DNA of 64,000 nt from Egibacteraceae bacterium (GCA_030447925.1 JAUJNX010000001.1:674767-738766), one strand, 5' to 3'; numbered from the stretch's first letter, positions 32,307 through 41,280 are shown. Translations and numbers: made by a program. Notes: generated from the sequence alone by a model not told the origin.

Positions 32307-33596
32307 GTGACGACCCTCGAAGAGCACGCTGCGTCGCTGGTGGGCGACGCGCTTTACCTTGACAGATGTCAACACGACACGCCCCCTGACATCGTTGACT
32401 TCGCATGGCGTCAGGTGCGGGCGCGCCGTGACGCGGTTGGCTGTGTCATCGACTTCGGGGCTGGTGACGGCAGGTTCGCTGTGGAGGGTCAGTTCGAGCG
32501 GTATGTCGGGTACGAGGTCGACGCACGGCGCGCCCAGGTAGCGCCACGACGCATGTCCGTGAGCATCCGCACCCGCTGTGCGTTCTCGCACACCGGCCGC
32601 ACGTCGGATCTGTGCATCGGGAATCCGCCCTTCGTGCGCAACCAGGACCTCCCGGCAGGGTGGCGGGGCATGGCAGCCCAGGCCATTGCGGACCGGACTG
32701 GAGTGCAGCTGTCCGGGCTGGCCAACGGCTGGCAGTACTTCCTCATGCTCGCGCTGGCAAGCGTGAAGCCGGATGGGCTCGTGGTTCAGATCCTGCCGTT
32801 CGACTGGGTGTACCGCCCGACGGCGCGGGCGGTGCGGGAGTTCATCACCACAGCCGGCTGGTCCGTGGACATCTATCGGCTGCCGGATGGCGTCTTCGAT
32901 GACGTTCTGACGTCGGCGTCGGTCACCGTTATCGACAAGCGGGCACCCGCGCCGGAATGGCGCTTCCACGCCGTGCTTGCCGACGGGAGCGTGGTGCCTC
33001 TGCCGACGGCCACGGGTGGGACGGCGGGCCTGCTCTCTTACGCCCGCGGCCGGAGCTCAGACGGGCCGATTGTCCGCCGCGGCCTCAGCCCCGGAACTCA
33101 AAAGGCGCTGACCCTGACGGAGGGCGAGCGCGTGCACGCCGGATTGTGGATTGGCACCGACGTGGTGCGGTGTGTGACGAGCCTGCGCCCGCTGCCGGAC
33201 TCCCTGACTGACCTGGATGACAGCGCTTTCAAGACGCACCTTCAGGACATGGGTGCACGGTGCTGGTTGGTTCGCTCGGACAGGGCTCCGAGCCCTCGGC
33301 TCAGTTCGTACCTGGACGCCGTCGCTCCCGCTGTCTATGACACCGCGACCTGCCGCGCTCGTGACCATTGGTGGCAGTTTGCGATGCCTCCGACGCCTAA
33401 CGCGCTGATCGCCCAGGCGTTCAAGGGCGAACGGCCCAAGGCTGTCGTGAACACTGTCGGCGCCAAGGCCGTCGGCGGGGTCTGCGGCTTGCACCAGGTC
33501 ACGAGGGCGGAGGCCGCAGGCCGCTGCCTGGACGCGGACCTCAACACCATCCGCGCCAATGGCGCCGAGGGATGTCCCAGGTGGTTCGGCGCGTAA
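32307..33596 (+). CDS. N6-adenine DNA methyltransferase (class I), possibly truncated
   Basis: 429 aa. The SAM-binding motif I VIDFGAGDGRFAVEG (residues 48-62) and the catalytic NPPF (106-109) identify an N6-adenine (gamma-type) methyltransferase, of the Eco57I/TaqI style with a C-terminal target domain. GTG 32307 was chosen because homologous start-region features lie there; an open frame extends to 32103. The end (CLDADLNTIRANGAEGCPRWFGA) stops abruptly, so the target domain may be cut short. No restriction gene is beside it, so it may protect the element from host restriction. Codon use is more AT-tolerant than in the T4SS genes. Confidence 0.75.
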   Translation: MTTLEEHAASLVGDALYLDRCQHDTPPDIVDFAWRQVRARRDAVGCVIDFGAGDGRFAVEGQFERYVGYEVDARRAQVAPRRMSVSIRTRCAFSHTGRTSDLCIGNPPFVRNQDLPAGWRGMAAQAIADRTGVQLSGLANGWQYFLMLALASVKPDGLVVQILPFDWVYRPTARAVREFITTAGWSVDIYRLPDGVFDDVLTSASVTVIDKRAPAPEWRFHAVLADGSVVPLPTATGGTAGLLSYARGRSSDGPIVRRGLSPGTQKALTLTEGERVHAGLWIGTDVVRCVTSLRPLPDSLTDLDDSAFKTHLQDMGARCWLVRSDRAPSPRLSSYLDAVAPAVYDTATCRARDHWWQFAMPPTPNALIAQAFKGERPKAVVNTVGAKAVGGVCGLHQVTRAEAAGRCLDADLNTIRANGAEGCPRWFGA

Positions 33597-34243
33597 TCGT
33601 AGTGACCACCGAACCGGTGGACACTGCCGGTTTCGGTGACGTCGAAGTACGCGAAGTTCGTTGCGAAAGACGTGGTGACGAGCGAACCGGTTCCGGTCAG
33701 GGCCAAGCCAAGGGTCCCGGTCAGCACCACGTACATGTCCGCGGCGTGCCAGATCCGGCCCACCGACGAGAACGTTAGGTCGGGCCCCGAGCACCGTGGT
33801 GCTCCGCGGTCGCCCCCGCCGCACGGACGCGACTTCGCCACCACTACGGGTGGAATCTGCTGGACGTGCGCGAGGTCAACCATCACCAAGGAGCGGTGCG
33901 AAAGACGCGCTCGCGCTCGCATGCCTACGCCACGGGCTCCCGCCCGTGCAGAGCCGCAGGTACGACGACCTTCCCGCTGAGACCCTCGCTGACTTCGACG
34001 ACACCCACGTCGGCGCGGTCGAACCTGCAGCGCTCCGCGCAGCCCTTGCCGCATCCAGGGCGCTGACCGGTCCTCGAGTTGTAGGAGTTCGCCGCACGTT
34101 TCAGGCGTCGCCCTCGGGCGTGCTGGGCAGCGCCCGCCTCGCCGCATCAGGTGCGGTCGGCCGAGAGCCCGCCCAGGAGCACCCCTGATAATTGCCTGCG
34201 CGATGGGCGGGCTCGCCGGGGCGGGGAAGGCTTTAGGTCGAGG
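33597..34243. other. Degenerate region after the methyltransferase
   Basis: Only broken frames are found here. One stretch of about 34 codons to the right of 33890 (AKDALALACLRHGLPPV, then TFQASPSG) reads like the end of a real protein, but its start is missing. The rest looks like decayed coding sequence. No promoter or hairpin is obvious. Confidence 0.4.
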
Positions 34244-34912
34244 TCAGTGGGGGTGCTGGTCGAGCAGGCGCCAGCGGATGGCGGTGGCGATCGCGGCGCT
34301 GCGGTTGGCGACGCCGAGACGGCTGTAGAGGTCGGCCAGCCGCCGGTAGACGCTGCGGTCGGACAGGCCCGAGCGGCGGGCGAGGGCGGTCACGGAGCTG
34401 CCGACGGCGAGCTGGCGGAGCCAGTCGAGGTCCTGGTCGCTGAAGTGGGCGGGGTGCGGGTCGGTGGGGGTGCCGACTGCTAGGACATGGGCGTCGTCGG
34501 CGGTGAGCAGGATCCGTCCTTGGACGGCGGCGGCGAGGACGTCGAGGAGGGTGGCCAGCGGCGCGTCCCAGGCGGCTGCGGCGGTGGCGCCGCGGCGGAA
34601 TGCTTCCTGGTAGGTGGCGGGGGTCGGTTCGGCGAGCAGTGCGAGGAGGACCACGCCGGGTTTGGCGGTGGGCAGGCCGGCGAGCAGACGCCAGTCGCCT
34701 TCGGTGCGGATGGTGATCAGCAGGGCCCGCCGGCCGGGTTGGGCGGCCCAGCTGCTCGGGCTGCCGGTTGATTCGGCGTCGTAGCCAGCGGCGTTCAAAG
34801 CGGCTACCAGGCCGGCCCGATAGGCGGGTGCGGTGTCGTGGACGCGGACGGCTAACGGCGCACCGGGCGCGGTGGGTGGATCCACATCGAGGTCGTGGCG
34901 CAGATCTGCCAT
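34244..34912 (-). CDS. LuxR-type regulator with receiver-like N-terminus
   Basis: 222 aa. Residues 20-130 follow the alpha/beta order of a receiver domain, but the phosphoacceptor Asp pocket is not conserved, so control is likely by ligand or by amount. The C-terminal helix-turn-helix (FSDQDLDWLRQLAVGSSVTALA, SDRSVYRRLADLYSRLGVANRSAA) is of LuxR/NarL type. The start ATG at 34912 has CGTGACA (34918-34924) and TGTGACA (34929-34935) just upstream, both on the coding strand. The same motif is clustered before the Tad operon, so autocontrol plus Tad control is likely. Confidence 0.75.
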   Translation of the reverse strand: MADLRHDLDVDPPTAPGAPLAVRVHDTAPAYRAGLVAALNAAGYDAESTGSPSSWAAQPGRRALLITIRTEGDWRLLAGLPTAKPGVVLLALLAEPTPATYQEAFRRGATAAAAWDAPLATLLDVLAAAVQGRILLTADDAHVLAVGTPTDPHPAHFSDQDLDWLRQLAVGSSVTALARRSGLSDRSVYRRLADLYSRLGVANRSAAIATAIRWRLLDQHPH

Positions 34913-35040
34913 CGTGTTGTCACGCCCCTGTCACAGCGGGTCTCGCCGCGTCACGAGATCTGGCGAGATCCGCACCCGATTGACACACGATCCCCCCTTG
35001 TGAGGTGGTTGTATTCACCCAATCGGTCAAATCAGGGGGA
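34913..35040. promoter_or_regulatory. Regulator promoter region with TGTGACA sites
   Basis: TGTCACG (34918-34924) and TGTCACA (34929-34935) lie 11 bp apart, one helical turn, directly upstream of the LuxR-type gene. A further CGTCACG lies at 34949. Read in the gene's direction these are CGTGACA and TGTGACA. A divergent promoter for the toxin remnant may share this region. Confidence 0.55.
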
Positions 35041-35400
35041 GTGTCGGGATGGTTCGGGCTGCAGCGGGAGAACGGCTGGGGATGCGGTTGCGGTGGTGCG
35101 CTGGCGTTGGCGGTGGTGCTGCCGGTCAGCGTCAGCGCGACCGCGCAGGCGCAGGCGGCGGCTGATGTGTGGGAGCCGGGGTCGGTCGACCGCACCCCGG
35201 TCGGGGGGTAGGCCGCCGGCGGCGTCGGACGGGCCGCGCCCCGACGGCGGCGGGGTGGTCGCGGAGCTGCAGGGGCGGCGCACGGCTGAGTCCAAGACCT
35301 TCCGGCTGGCCGACGGCGGGTTGCAGACGGTCGTCCACGGCCAGCGGGTGCACTACAAGGACGGGCCGTGCTGCGCCATGACGGTGACATGCGCCTGCCG
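35041..35400 (+). pseudogene. Remnant of a secreted polymorphic-toxin/Rhs-type protein
   Basis: From GTG 35041 a signal peptide is read (GGALALAVVLPVSVSATAQAQA) followed by DVWEPGSVDRTPVGG and a stop at 35209. In the next frame the text goes on: RPPAASDGPRPDGGGVVAEL, then RRTAESKTFRLADGGLQTVV and HGQRVHYKDG. This order matches the start of large secreted RHS-repeat/polymorphic-toxin proteins of actinobacteria. The frame is lost in the G-run at about 35201-35207, and all of the repeat and toxin part is missing. No immunity gene is recognisable nearby. Confidence 0.6.
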
Positions 35401-35570
35401 CCTCGAAGCCCCCGCTGACAGACATCCGCCGCCAAATTGGCAACTAGTCACCGTTCAAACCGAAGCTCCAGGTGTTCCAATACCTCTGTCCCGAGTAGCC
35501 GAGCACGACCGGCGTAGAGGGCAATGCCCGGCGTCTCGTTGCTGCTAGCCATGACAAAAGGAACGTTGAC
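35401..35570. other. Intergenic region before the metzincin gene
   Basis: About 170 bp of less GC-rich sequence between the toxin remnant and the metzincin gene. It contains AAAAGGAACG before the metzincin start codon, a likely ribosome-binding site, and nothing else that I can name. Confidence 0.45.
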
Positions 35571-36617
35571 ATGAACAGGTTGACAATCATCCGCGCCGCG
35601 GCCTTGGCGCTCGCGCTGGTCCTAGCCGCCGCACTGCCCACTGCGGCATCTGCGGTCACGCCTGCGGGCGTCCCTCCCGAACAGCTGGTGGGGTGCACTC
35701 CCGAGCTGCTGGATCGGCTGACCGGCCTGCCCGTGCCACCCATCGACCCGACCGGCACGGTGCAGCCCACGCAAGAGCAACGAGACGTCCTGGCCGGCCT
35801 TCCTCCAATCCCGCTGGCGGACTTGCCCCCGGGATTGAACGTGCTCACCTGCAACATCGTCGGGCACACAGTGAGCTATGGAGTTACGTCAGCGACCGTG
35901 CCCCTGCTGGCCGGTGCGAGCATCACTATCTCCGAACTGGAGACAGGCTGGGAATCCGTCGAAGTCGAGACCCTCGGGTCGGGCGAGATCGTCGCGCGCC
36001 ACGAAGAGGACGAAGAAGCGGAGGAGGACGCAGACCTAGGCACGCTAGGGTCGAGCGACGGCTGCTCCCAACGCAGCTGGTCCGTGGCGGCCTTCCGTGT
36101 GCGTAGCGAGTTCGCCTATTACCAGAACATCAACGGACGAGGATCCGGTCTCACGGAAGACGAGGCTCGAACTGGCCTCAAGAGCGGCTTCGACATCATC
36201 TTGACGAACGCCAACGACTGCAACCGCCCGGACTTCATGACGCTGACGGCTCGCCGCCTCGGCGACACGGGTTACCTGCCCGGCTACGGGGACGGCCGCA
36301 ACGTCATTGGGTTCCGCGATTTGGAGAACAATGTGAAGGGGCGGGCCTACCTCACGGTCGCCAACGGCGCTCTGACCGAGGGCGACATCGCGATCAACGG
36401 CACCGACTACCGCTGGGTGAACACGATCACGAGCACCTGCGGCGTGTCCCGCCACCTCGCCAGCACCATGGCACACGAGGTGGGCCATCTGTATGGCCTC
36501 CGACACAGCGACGACTATGACAACGCGCTCACGATGTACAGCAAGAGCAGTCCCTGTCGTACCCACAAGGCCACGCTTGGCTACGGAGACATGGTCGGGC
36601 TAGACTGGGCCTATTAG
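35571..36617 (+). CDS. Secreted metzincin-type zinc metalloprotease
   Basis: 348 aa. Signal peptide: RLTIIRAAALALALVLAAAL with TAASA cleavage. The mature protein has two early Cys, a Pro-rich part, then an acidic patch EEDEEAEEDADLG. The catalytic motif HEVGHLYGLRH (His302, Glu303, His306, His312) and a Met-turn at Met322 (ALTMYS) define a metzincin (M10-like). Cysteines at VLTCNI, DGCSQ, NDCNRP, TSTCGV and SSPCRT suggest disulphides. It likely cuts proteins outside the cell. Base composition is clearly lower in GC than the T4SS genes, so it is recently gained cargo. The small lipoprotein gene follows 24 bp later. Confidence 0.82.
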   Translation: MNRLTIIRAAALALALVLAAALPTAASAVTPAGVPPEQLVGCTPELLDRLTGLPVPPIDPTGTVQPTQEQRDVLAGLPPIPLADLPPGLNVLTCNIVGHTVSYGVTSATVPLLAGASITISELETGWESVEVETLGSGEIVARHEEDEEAEEDADLGTLGSSDGCSQRSWSVAAFRVRSEFAYYQNINGRGSGLTEDEARTGLKSGFDIILTNANDCNRPDFMTLTARRLGDTGYLPGYGDGRNVIGFRDLENNVKGRAYLTVANGALTEGDIAINGTDYRWVNTITSTCGVSRHLASTMAHEVGHLYGLRHSDDYDNALTMYSKSSPCRTHKATLGYGDMVGLDWAY

Positions 36618-36641
36618 GGCCGACCGCAGAAAAGGGTCACG

Positions 36642-36986
36642 GTGAAGACCACTCTCAACGCACTCCTACTGGGGAGTCTGGTCCTCACCGTGGTGGCCTG
36701 TTCGGGCGGGCCAGGTAGCTCCGTGCAGTCGTCCTGCACGCGCTACACCGAGCAGCTAGCCGAGTTCGACGAGGGTGCACAAGGGGAAGTCGACCCAGAG
36801 GAGGTGGCCTCCGACGCTGCTAGGGCCGAGGGGTTCCGGGATCTCGAGCTTGAACGCGTGTCCGACGGCAGCGATCGGCAACGGTTCCAGCAACAGCGGG
36901 GCGGTCGTGTGGTCGCAGAGTTCGACCTGGTCAACTTCGGCAACGGATGGCTGCTCGAGCGTACGGCGATCTGCCAGGACGAGTAG
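36642..36986 (+). CDS. Small lipoprotein beside the metzincin
   Basis: 114 aa. GTG start; MKTTLNALLLGSLVLTVVAC gives a lipoprotein signal with lipobox VVAC. The mature part is small and charged (TRYTEQLAEFDEGAQGEVD, FRDLELERVSDGSDRQRFQ) and ends with a short strand pair (VVAEFDLVNFGNGWLLERTA) containing Cys. It resembles a protease-inhibitor or pro-domain-like size class, but no family match is seen. Short spacing to the metzincin suggests co-expression, perhaps as self-protection or anchoring. Confidence 0.62.
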   Translation: MKTTLNALLLGSLVLTVVACSGGPGSSVQSSCTRYTEQLAEFDEGAQGEVDPEEVASDAARAEGFRDLELERVSDGSDRQRFQQQRGGRVVAEFDLVNFGNGWLLERTAICQDE

Positions 36987-37064
36987 ACGGAAGCGGATCA
37001 TCATCTGCCCGGCGGCCAGCTGCGACACAGACTTGAATGCGCAGGACATGCCCCAGAGGGCTCG

Positions 37065-37646
37065 TCAGCTGCGGCGGTCGCGCTCCAGTTCCAAGCGGCT
37101 GTAGGTGAAGGTCCTGGGGCGCGCTCGTCGTGAGCGCCAGCAGGCGGGCGGGTGCCGGTTGGGTGCGGTCGTGGTGGACCGTCGGCGCGGTGATGTCATC
37201 CAGCAGTCGGCCCACCAACTGCACGAGTATGTGGGGGCCGCTGCCGTCGTAGCCCTAGCTGATCCGGTCGCCGGGCATGTGCGGGGCGAGCCACAACGCG
37301 AGGCGTGGCGGGCGCCGGCGGCGTGCTGATGCGCCCGCACCACCGTCGAGTCGATCCCCACCGTCCACTCGCCCTCCCCGGCGTCACAGCCGACCCGCAG
37401 CCCGTCCAGCACCCGCTCCCACGTCCCGTCGCCAGACCAGCGGCGATGCCGCTCATACACCGTCTGCCACGGCCCGTACCCGGGCGGCAGGTCCCGCCAC
37501 GGACACCCCGTCCGGGCCCGCCACACCACCCCGTTGACCACCTGGCGGTGGTCCCGCCACCGCCCACCCCGCCGCGGCGTGGCATCCGGCAACAGCGGCT
37601 CGATCAGCGCCCACTCCGCATCGGTCAGGTCATGACGACTCTGCAT
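37065..37646 (-). mobile_element. IS5-family transposase remnant (frameshifted)
   Basis: From ATG 37646: MQSRHDLTDAEWALIEPLLP, RWRDHRQVVNGVVWRARTGC, PWRDLPPGYGPWQTVYERH and VGIDSTVVRAHQHAAGARH match the first half of IS5-group (IS427-like) transposases, including the first catalytic Asp. After that the frame changes and the second half is unrecognisable; the continuation in another frame runs to about 36990. The element is dead, with no clear partner terminal repeat. It sits between the protease cargo and small hypothetical genes. Confidence 0.75.
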
Positions 37647-37775
37647 GCCGCCGGTCTACCGGCCAGCACGCCAAAACCCCGCAACCCCCTCCGTCAGACA
37701 CGCCCTAGCCCAGTAGACCGCCCGCTTGGGGGGCGGCCACCGGCCCGCCGGGACAGCCCGCCGGGCCGGCGTTGC

Positions 37776-38177
37776 TCAGACGCGGGGTTGCATGCGCCGG
37801 ACGACGGCTGCGGCGGCGGAGCGGGCACCCGGTGGGTCGACCGCGTGCAAGGCGTCCAGGGCGTCCTCCAGGACGCGCAGAACACGCTCGGTGCGTCCGT
37901 GGAACGCCGGGATGGTCAGCGCCGGATCGCCGGCGGGGGAGGGCCACGCCGACGCGGCGTGGCCCTGGCTCGCGCCGCCCGGTTGCCCGGAGGTCGAGGG
38001 TGCCCAGTGGTGGTCGCGGGCGTGCCAGATCAGCAGCGCACCGCGGTCGCGTGGCAGGTCGGCCCCATCCTGCCCGTGGCCGGCGGTCAGGTGGTCGCGC
38101 AGTTCGTCGACCGCGGGCAGCACCTCGTAGTCGTGGTCCGGGGCGTCACCTGGATCGGCGGGCGTAGGGTCTTGCAC
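37776..38177 (-). CDS. Hypothetical protein, 133 aa
   Basis: Acidic, soluble protein starting MQDPTPADPGDAPDHDYE. A central loop is Gly/Ser-rich and contains two His pairs (HARDHHWAP). The C-terminal helix carries ERVLRVLEDALDALHAVDPPG and ends MQPRV. No known family is recognised. It lies upstream of the winged-helix gene on the same strand, 85 bp apart, so both may belong to one small operon read leftward. Confidence 0.5.
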   Translation of the reverse strand: MQDPTPADPGDAPDHDYEVLPAVDELRDHLTAGHGQDGADLPRDRGALLIWHARDHHWAPSTSGQPGGASQGHAASAWPSPAGDPALTIPAFHGRTERVLRVLEDALDALHAVDPPGARSAAAAVVRRMQPRV

Positions 38178-38261
38178 GTCAGCACCTCCGTTGTGCTGGC
38201 CGGGCCCGGGGGTGTTGCAGCACCCGCCGGGCCGCCGTCTGTGTTGTCGCGGGGACGGCGG

Positions 38262-38912
38262 TCAGGCGGCCCGGTTCTGTGCGGCGGCGCGGTAGCGGCG
38301 CGGCCGCTGGTTGGTCTCCGCGGCCAGCCCGTCCAGGGTCAGGCGCACCAGCGCGTTGGCGACCGCGCCGGACGAGCGGCCCAGCAGCTTGGCCAGCGAC
38401 GATGGAGAGTGCTCCACCGCGAGGTCGGCCTGCATCTGGGTCAGTACCAGCGCCCGCAGCTTCCCCTTGCCTAGCCGCCCCGCACCCCCGCCTTCGACCT
38501 GGCCGGCGTTCTCCACGTCACGCTGCGGCGCAGCACGATCGTCGATGTCACCGGCGGGCTCCTGCGGCACGGCCCCGACCGCCGGGTTGGCAACGAAGGC
38601 GTCCGCGGAGGCGATCTGCCCCGACTCCGCTTCGCGCCGCGCGCGCGGGTCGTCTGCCAGGTACCAGCGCGCTGCCGGACGCTGTCCCGGCTGCTGCCCT
38701 ACACCGTCAACCTGCCGGCGCGCCTGCCCGCGCCGTTCCATCTCCACCAGCGCCTTGCCCGCCGTTGACCGGCCCACCCGCGCCAGTTCGGCTACCTCCA
38801 CCGCGGTCTGTCCCTGCCGCTGCCCCAACGCTGCGGCCACCGCGTCGACCATCGCCTGCCCGACCATCACCATCTCCTGCCCGTGGGATCGCAGCGCGTT
38901 GTCACGCTGCAT
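38262..38912 (-). CDS. Double winged-helix DNA-binding protein
   Basis: 216 aa from ATG 38912 (a longer form starts at 38960). Two winged-helix units are seen. The first is at residues 12-65 (AMVDAVAAALGQRQGQTAVEVAELARVGRSTAGKALVEM). The second is at the C-terminus: LAKLLGRSSGAVANALVRL, then QRPRRYRAAA. The second is nearly the same as the N-terminal helix of the MoxR ATPase (ARALGRSSGAVGNALERL, then APRRYRSTG). Thus the element uses the same binding module twice, once free and once fused to an ATPase. It may regulate the MoxR operon through the GGCTTGA palindrome. Pro/Ala-rich central part. Confidence 0.65.
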   Translation of the reverse strand: MQRDNALRSHGQEMVMVGQAMVDAVAAALGQRQGQTAVEVAELARVGRSTAGKALVEMERRGQARRQVDGVGQQPGQRPAARWYLADDPRARREAESGQIASADAFVANPAVGAVPQEPAGDIDDRAAPQRDVENAGQVEGGGAGRLGKGKLRALVLTQMQADLAVEHSPSSLAKLLGRSSGAVANALVRLTLDGLAAETNQRPRRYRAAAQNRAA

Positions 38913-38960
38913 GGAGACGACTACCTCCACCCCGACCGGCAGATCAAGCGAAACAAACAA

Positions 38961-39576
38961 AGACTCTGCAACTCGCCCACCCGGCCGCTCCTAGAGCCCG
39001 CAGGGGCTGGCCCACCAAGCGTGGGGCACCCCGGCCCGCCGCCCGCAGCGTGGCGGGCCCCCATGGCGCCCCGGACGCGCGGCCAGGCAGGAAGAGCGAC
39101 CGTTAACCCGCGTTCCAGGCCGCAACGAGCCGCTGGACGCGTTCACGCAGCTCAGGGAGGTTCGAATACGACGCACCCCGGTGCACCCCACCCCCCTCCG
39201 CCGAACACTCCCTGACCAGCGGATCAGTACACCTGTTCTGGTCCCTAGGTGTCCGGCTGTGCCTGGCCAGTGGCAGCCGTGAGCGGGCATCCGTGGCGAA
39301 TGCGTGGCGACGTCCTGGAGCGGGACCGCACCACCGTGCGCCAGGAAGGGCGGGCGGCGAGCAAGCCAACGCGGGAGGTCGGGGCGGGACGGGGGCCGAG
39401 CTGCTGGCCCCCGCCACGGCGCCGCCGGGGGCCACATGGGGGCGGGAGTCCAACCGCGACCTTGCTTCGAAGGAAGGCGAGACGTAGAGATGGGGGGGGA
39501 CGCACCAAGCCCGAAACCCATACGTCCCTTAGTCCAAGCCATGGCCAACGTCACAGCTCGGGCTTAGCCTTCGGGC
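38961..39576. other. Gene-free stretch with decayed attachment site
   Basis: No believable gene is found over 600 bp. It holds the decayed att copy (39157-39260). The words GTGGCGAATGCGTGGCGA at 39292-39309 recur at 44035-44052 (as TGTGGCGAATGCGTGGCGAA), tying this junction to the second one. The remaining sequence looks like scrambled ends of older insertions. Confidence 0.5.
39157..39260 (+). repeat. Decayed attachment-site copy (tRNA-Arg 3' end plus flank)
   Basis: AGGTTCGAAT followed by a scrambled acceptor part and then GCACCCCACCCCCCTCCGCC, GAACACTCCCTGACCAGCG and CAGTACACCTGTTC. The same order is found intact at 44145-44220. The copy is damaged inside the T-arm and acceptor. It marks the old edge of the conjugative element or of an earlier insertion. 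Confidence 0.65.
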
Positions 39577-40800
39577 ATGCCTGAGCGTTACCTGGAGGAG
39601 ACGGCCGAGCAGCTGCGCGCGTCGCTGGCCGCCGGGCTGCTCTTCGAGAACTCTCACACGGACTTCAAACGTGAGTTGGGCACTGGGCGGGCCGCGAACG
39701 GGGACCTGGCTATCGACCTCGCCTCCTTCGGGATTCACGGGGGGAGGGTCTACATCGGCGTCGTTGATGAGAAGCAACGGCCACCGCCGCTGCACCCGAT
39801 CGCCTTGTCCGGCCTTGCCGAACGCATCGACCAGGTCGCCCGCACCCGCATTCAGCCGCCGCTGCACATCCGCTGCCACGAAATCCTGGACGCGGACGCG
39901 TCGGCAGGTCATGGCTACCTCGTGGTCATAGTGCCGCCCAGCCCTTACGCGCCTCACCAGGTCGACGGCAAGTACCGGGGCCGTGGTGACAAGACCAACC
40001 GGGTTCTCCCCGACGCCGAGGTCCGGGAGTTGCTGGCCGCTCGCCGCCGCGTCGATGAGGACGGGGAGGCGCGGCTAGCTGTAGAGATGCAACGCGACCC
40101 CACGCTGTCTTCTGGAGCGAACAGATTTTGGCACCAGGCGCACCTGTTCGTGATGGCTGATCCCGTATTTGGCGACCGTGAGCTACTTCACGCTGCAATC
40201 CCTGATGGGGATTGGGAAAGCTGGCTGCGGTCATCGATTCGCGAGGGGATGGGAAGGCGGCTGACCAAGCATTGGGAGCCTGACATGGGCAGTTATGCGA
40301 CCCAGACCTCCCGCCGCGCCGACGGCTGGGCCTTGCACAGCACTTCCCTGCCCCAGAACCGACGCCCTGACGTCAACGACGACCAGACGCACGAGAAGGA
40401 CATGCTCGAACTCGAAATCAACGAGGACGGCAGTGTCCGACTGTTTTGTGGCGCTGGCTCCGCCTACCAAAACAACGTTCGTGTATTGTTCCCCGAGCTG
40501 ATCGCCGGGCTCACCTGGCGGGCCCTTGAGGCGACTGCCACCGTAGCCAAAACCGCGCGGTACTACGGACCCTGGGACTTGGGCTTGGGTTTGAGCAACA
40601 TGCGCAACGTCCAGGCATTTCCGCCTCACCGCGGCCCGCGGTCGGCGCCCTTGTACTCCAAGGACGAATATCGCCAGACCGCGCGGGTGACCTACGAACA
40701 GCTGACCGGGGACCGCGACGCCCTGCTGCACCGGCTAGTGGGGCGCCTGGCCCGCAGCCTGGTCATACCTTTCGGCATCGCGGAGGTCACAACCCCATGA
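39577..40800 (+). CDS. AlbA_2 (Schlafen-type) domain protein
   Basis: 407 aa. Residues 20-130 show an AlbA_2 putative DNA/RNA-binding domain: NSHTDFKRELG, GDLAIDLASFGIHGGRVYIGVV and a basic strand in the RGRGDKTNRVLPDAEVRELL stretch. The rest (140-407) has no known fold, mostly mixed alpha/beta with Trp-rich motifs (NRFWHQAHLF, WESWLRSSIREGMG). Such proteins often belong to defence or element-maintenance modules, but here no nuclease motif is evident. Lower GC than neighbours and isolated position between the two att copies mark it as recent cargo. Confidence 0.65.
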   Translation: MPERYLEETAEQLRASLAAGLLFENSHTDFKRELGTGRAANGDLAIDLASFGIHGGRVYIGVVDEKQRPPPLHPIALSGLAERIDQVARTRIQPPLHIRCHEILDADASAGHGYLVVIVPPSPYAPHQVDGKYRGRGDKTNRVLPDAEVRELLAARRRVDEDGEARLAVEMQRDPTLSSGANRFWHQAHLFVMADPVFGDRELLHAAIPDGDWESWLRSSIREGMGRRLTKHWEPDMGSYATQTSRRADGWALHSTSLPQNRRPDVNDDQTHEKDMLELEINEDGSVRLFCGAGSAYQNNVRVLFPELIAGLTWRALEATATVAKTARYYGPWDLGLGLSNMRNVQAFPPHRGPRSAPLYSKDEYRQTARVTYEQLTGDRDALLHRLVGRLARSLVIPFGIAEVTTP

Positions 40801-41280
40801 CCCCCCCGCCCAAGCGAAGCGGGACTGCTGGGTTAAGGCCCCGGTGCTGTGAGGACCTTAAGCGCAGGGTTTCCGAGGCTTGTGGCGTCACCGAAGGCGG
40901 GCCCAAGGAAGCGCTGGGGGCATTGAGGACGGCGGGGGGGCAGGTCGGCCCGGCCAACCTCGAAGGCGGCGCCCCTGTCGCCTACTCCTCGTCAGTTTCC
41001 CCAGAGGGTGGGTCGCCGGAGACCCGGCCGTCCTCAACGGTGGGCTGAACGGCGCTGCGTCGCCGCCATGCTTGTTGGAGTCGGCGGCAGGTGACCTGTC
41101 CGCTGTTACCCGCAGGTCATCCACCGCCCACAGACTCGCAGATGGGCGGTTGCGGGGGGTTACAGCCCACTTTAGGCCGGCGATCGGAAGCCCTCGACGA
41201 CGTTGGCGGAGAGGTGACGATCTGGCCGCGGCCGACGAACCGGCGAGCAACCCGCCGCCTTACTTGGCGTTGTTGAGGAG
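40801..41280. other. Gene-free stretch after the AlbA_2 gene
   Basis: Only short out-of-frame openings; two of them look like fragments but lack starts and conserved segments. The sequence is mixed in composition and probably the scar of earlier insertions. Confidence 0.4.

Noticed and set aside
33335..34147. Minus-strand frame with a signal-like MYVVLTGTLGLALTGTGSL segment
   Set aside because: It overlaps the end of the methyltransferase and has no start site or family match; probably chance.
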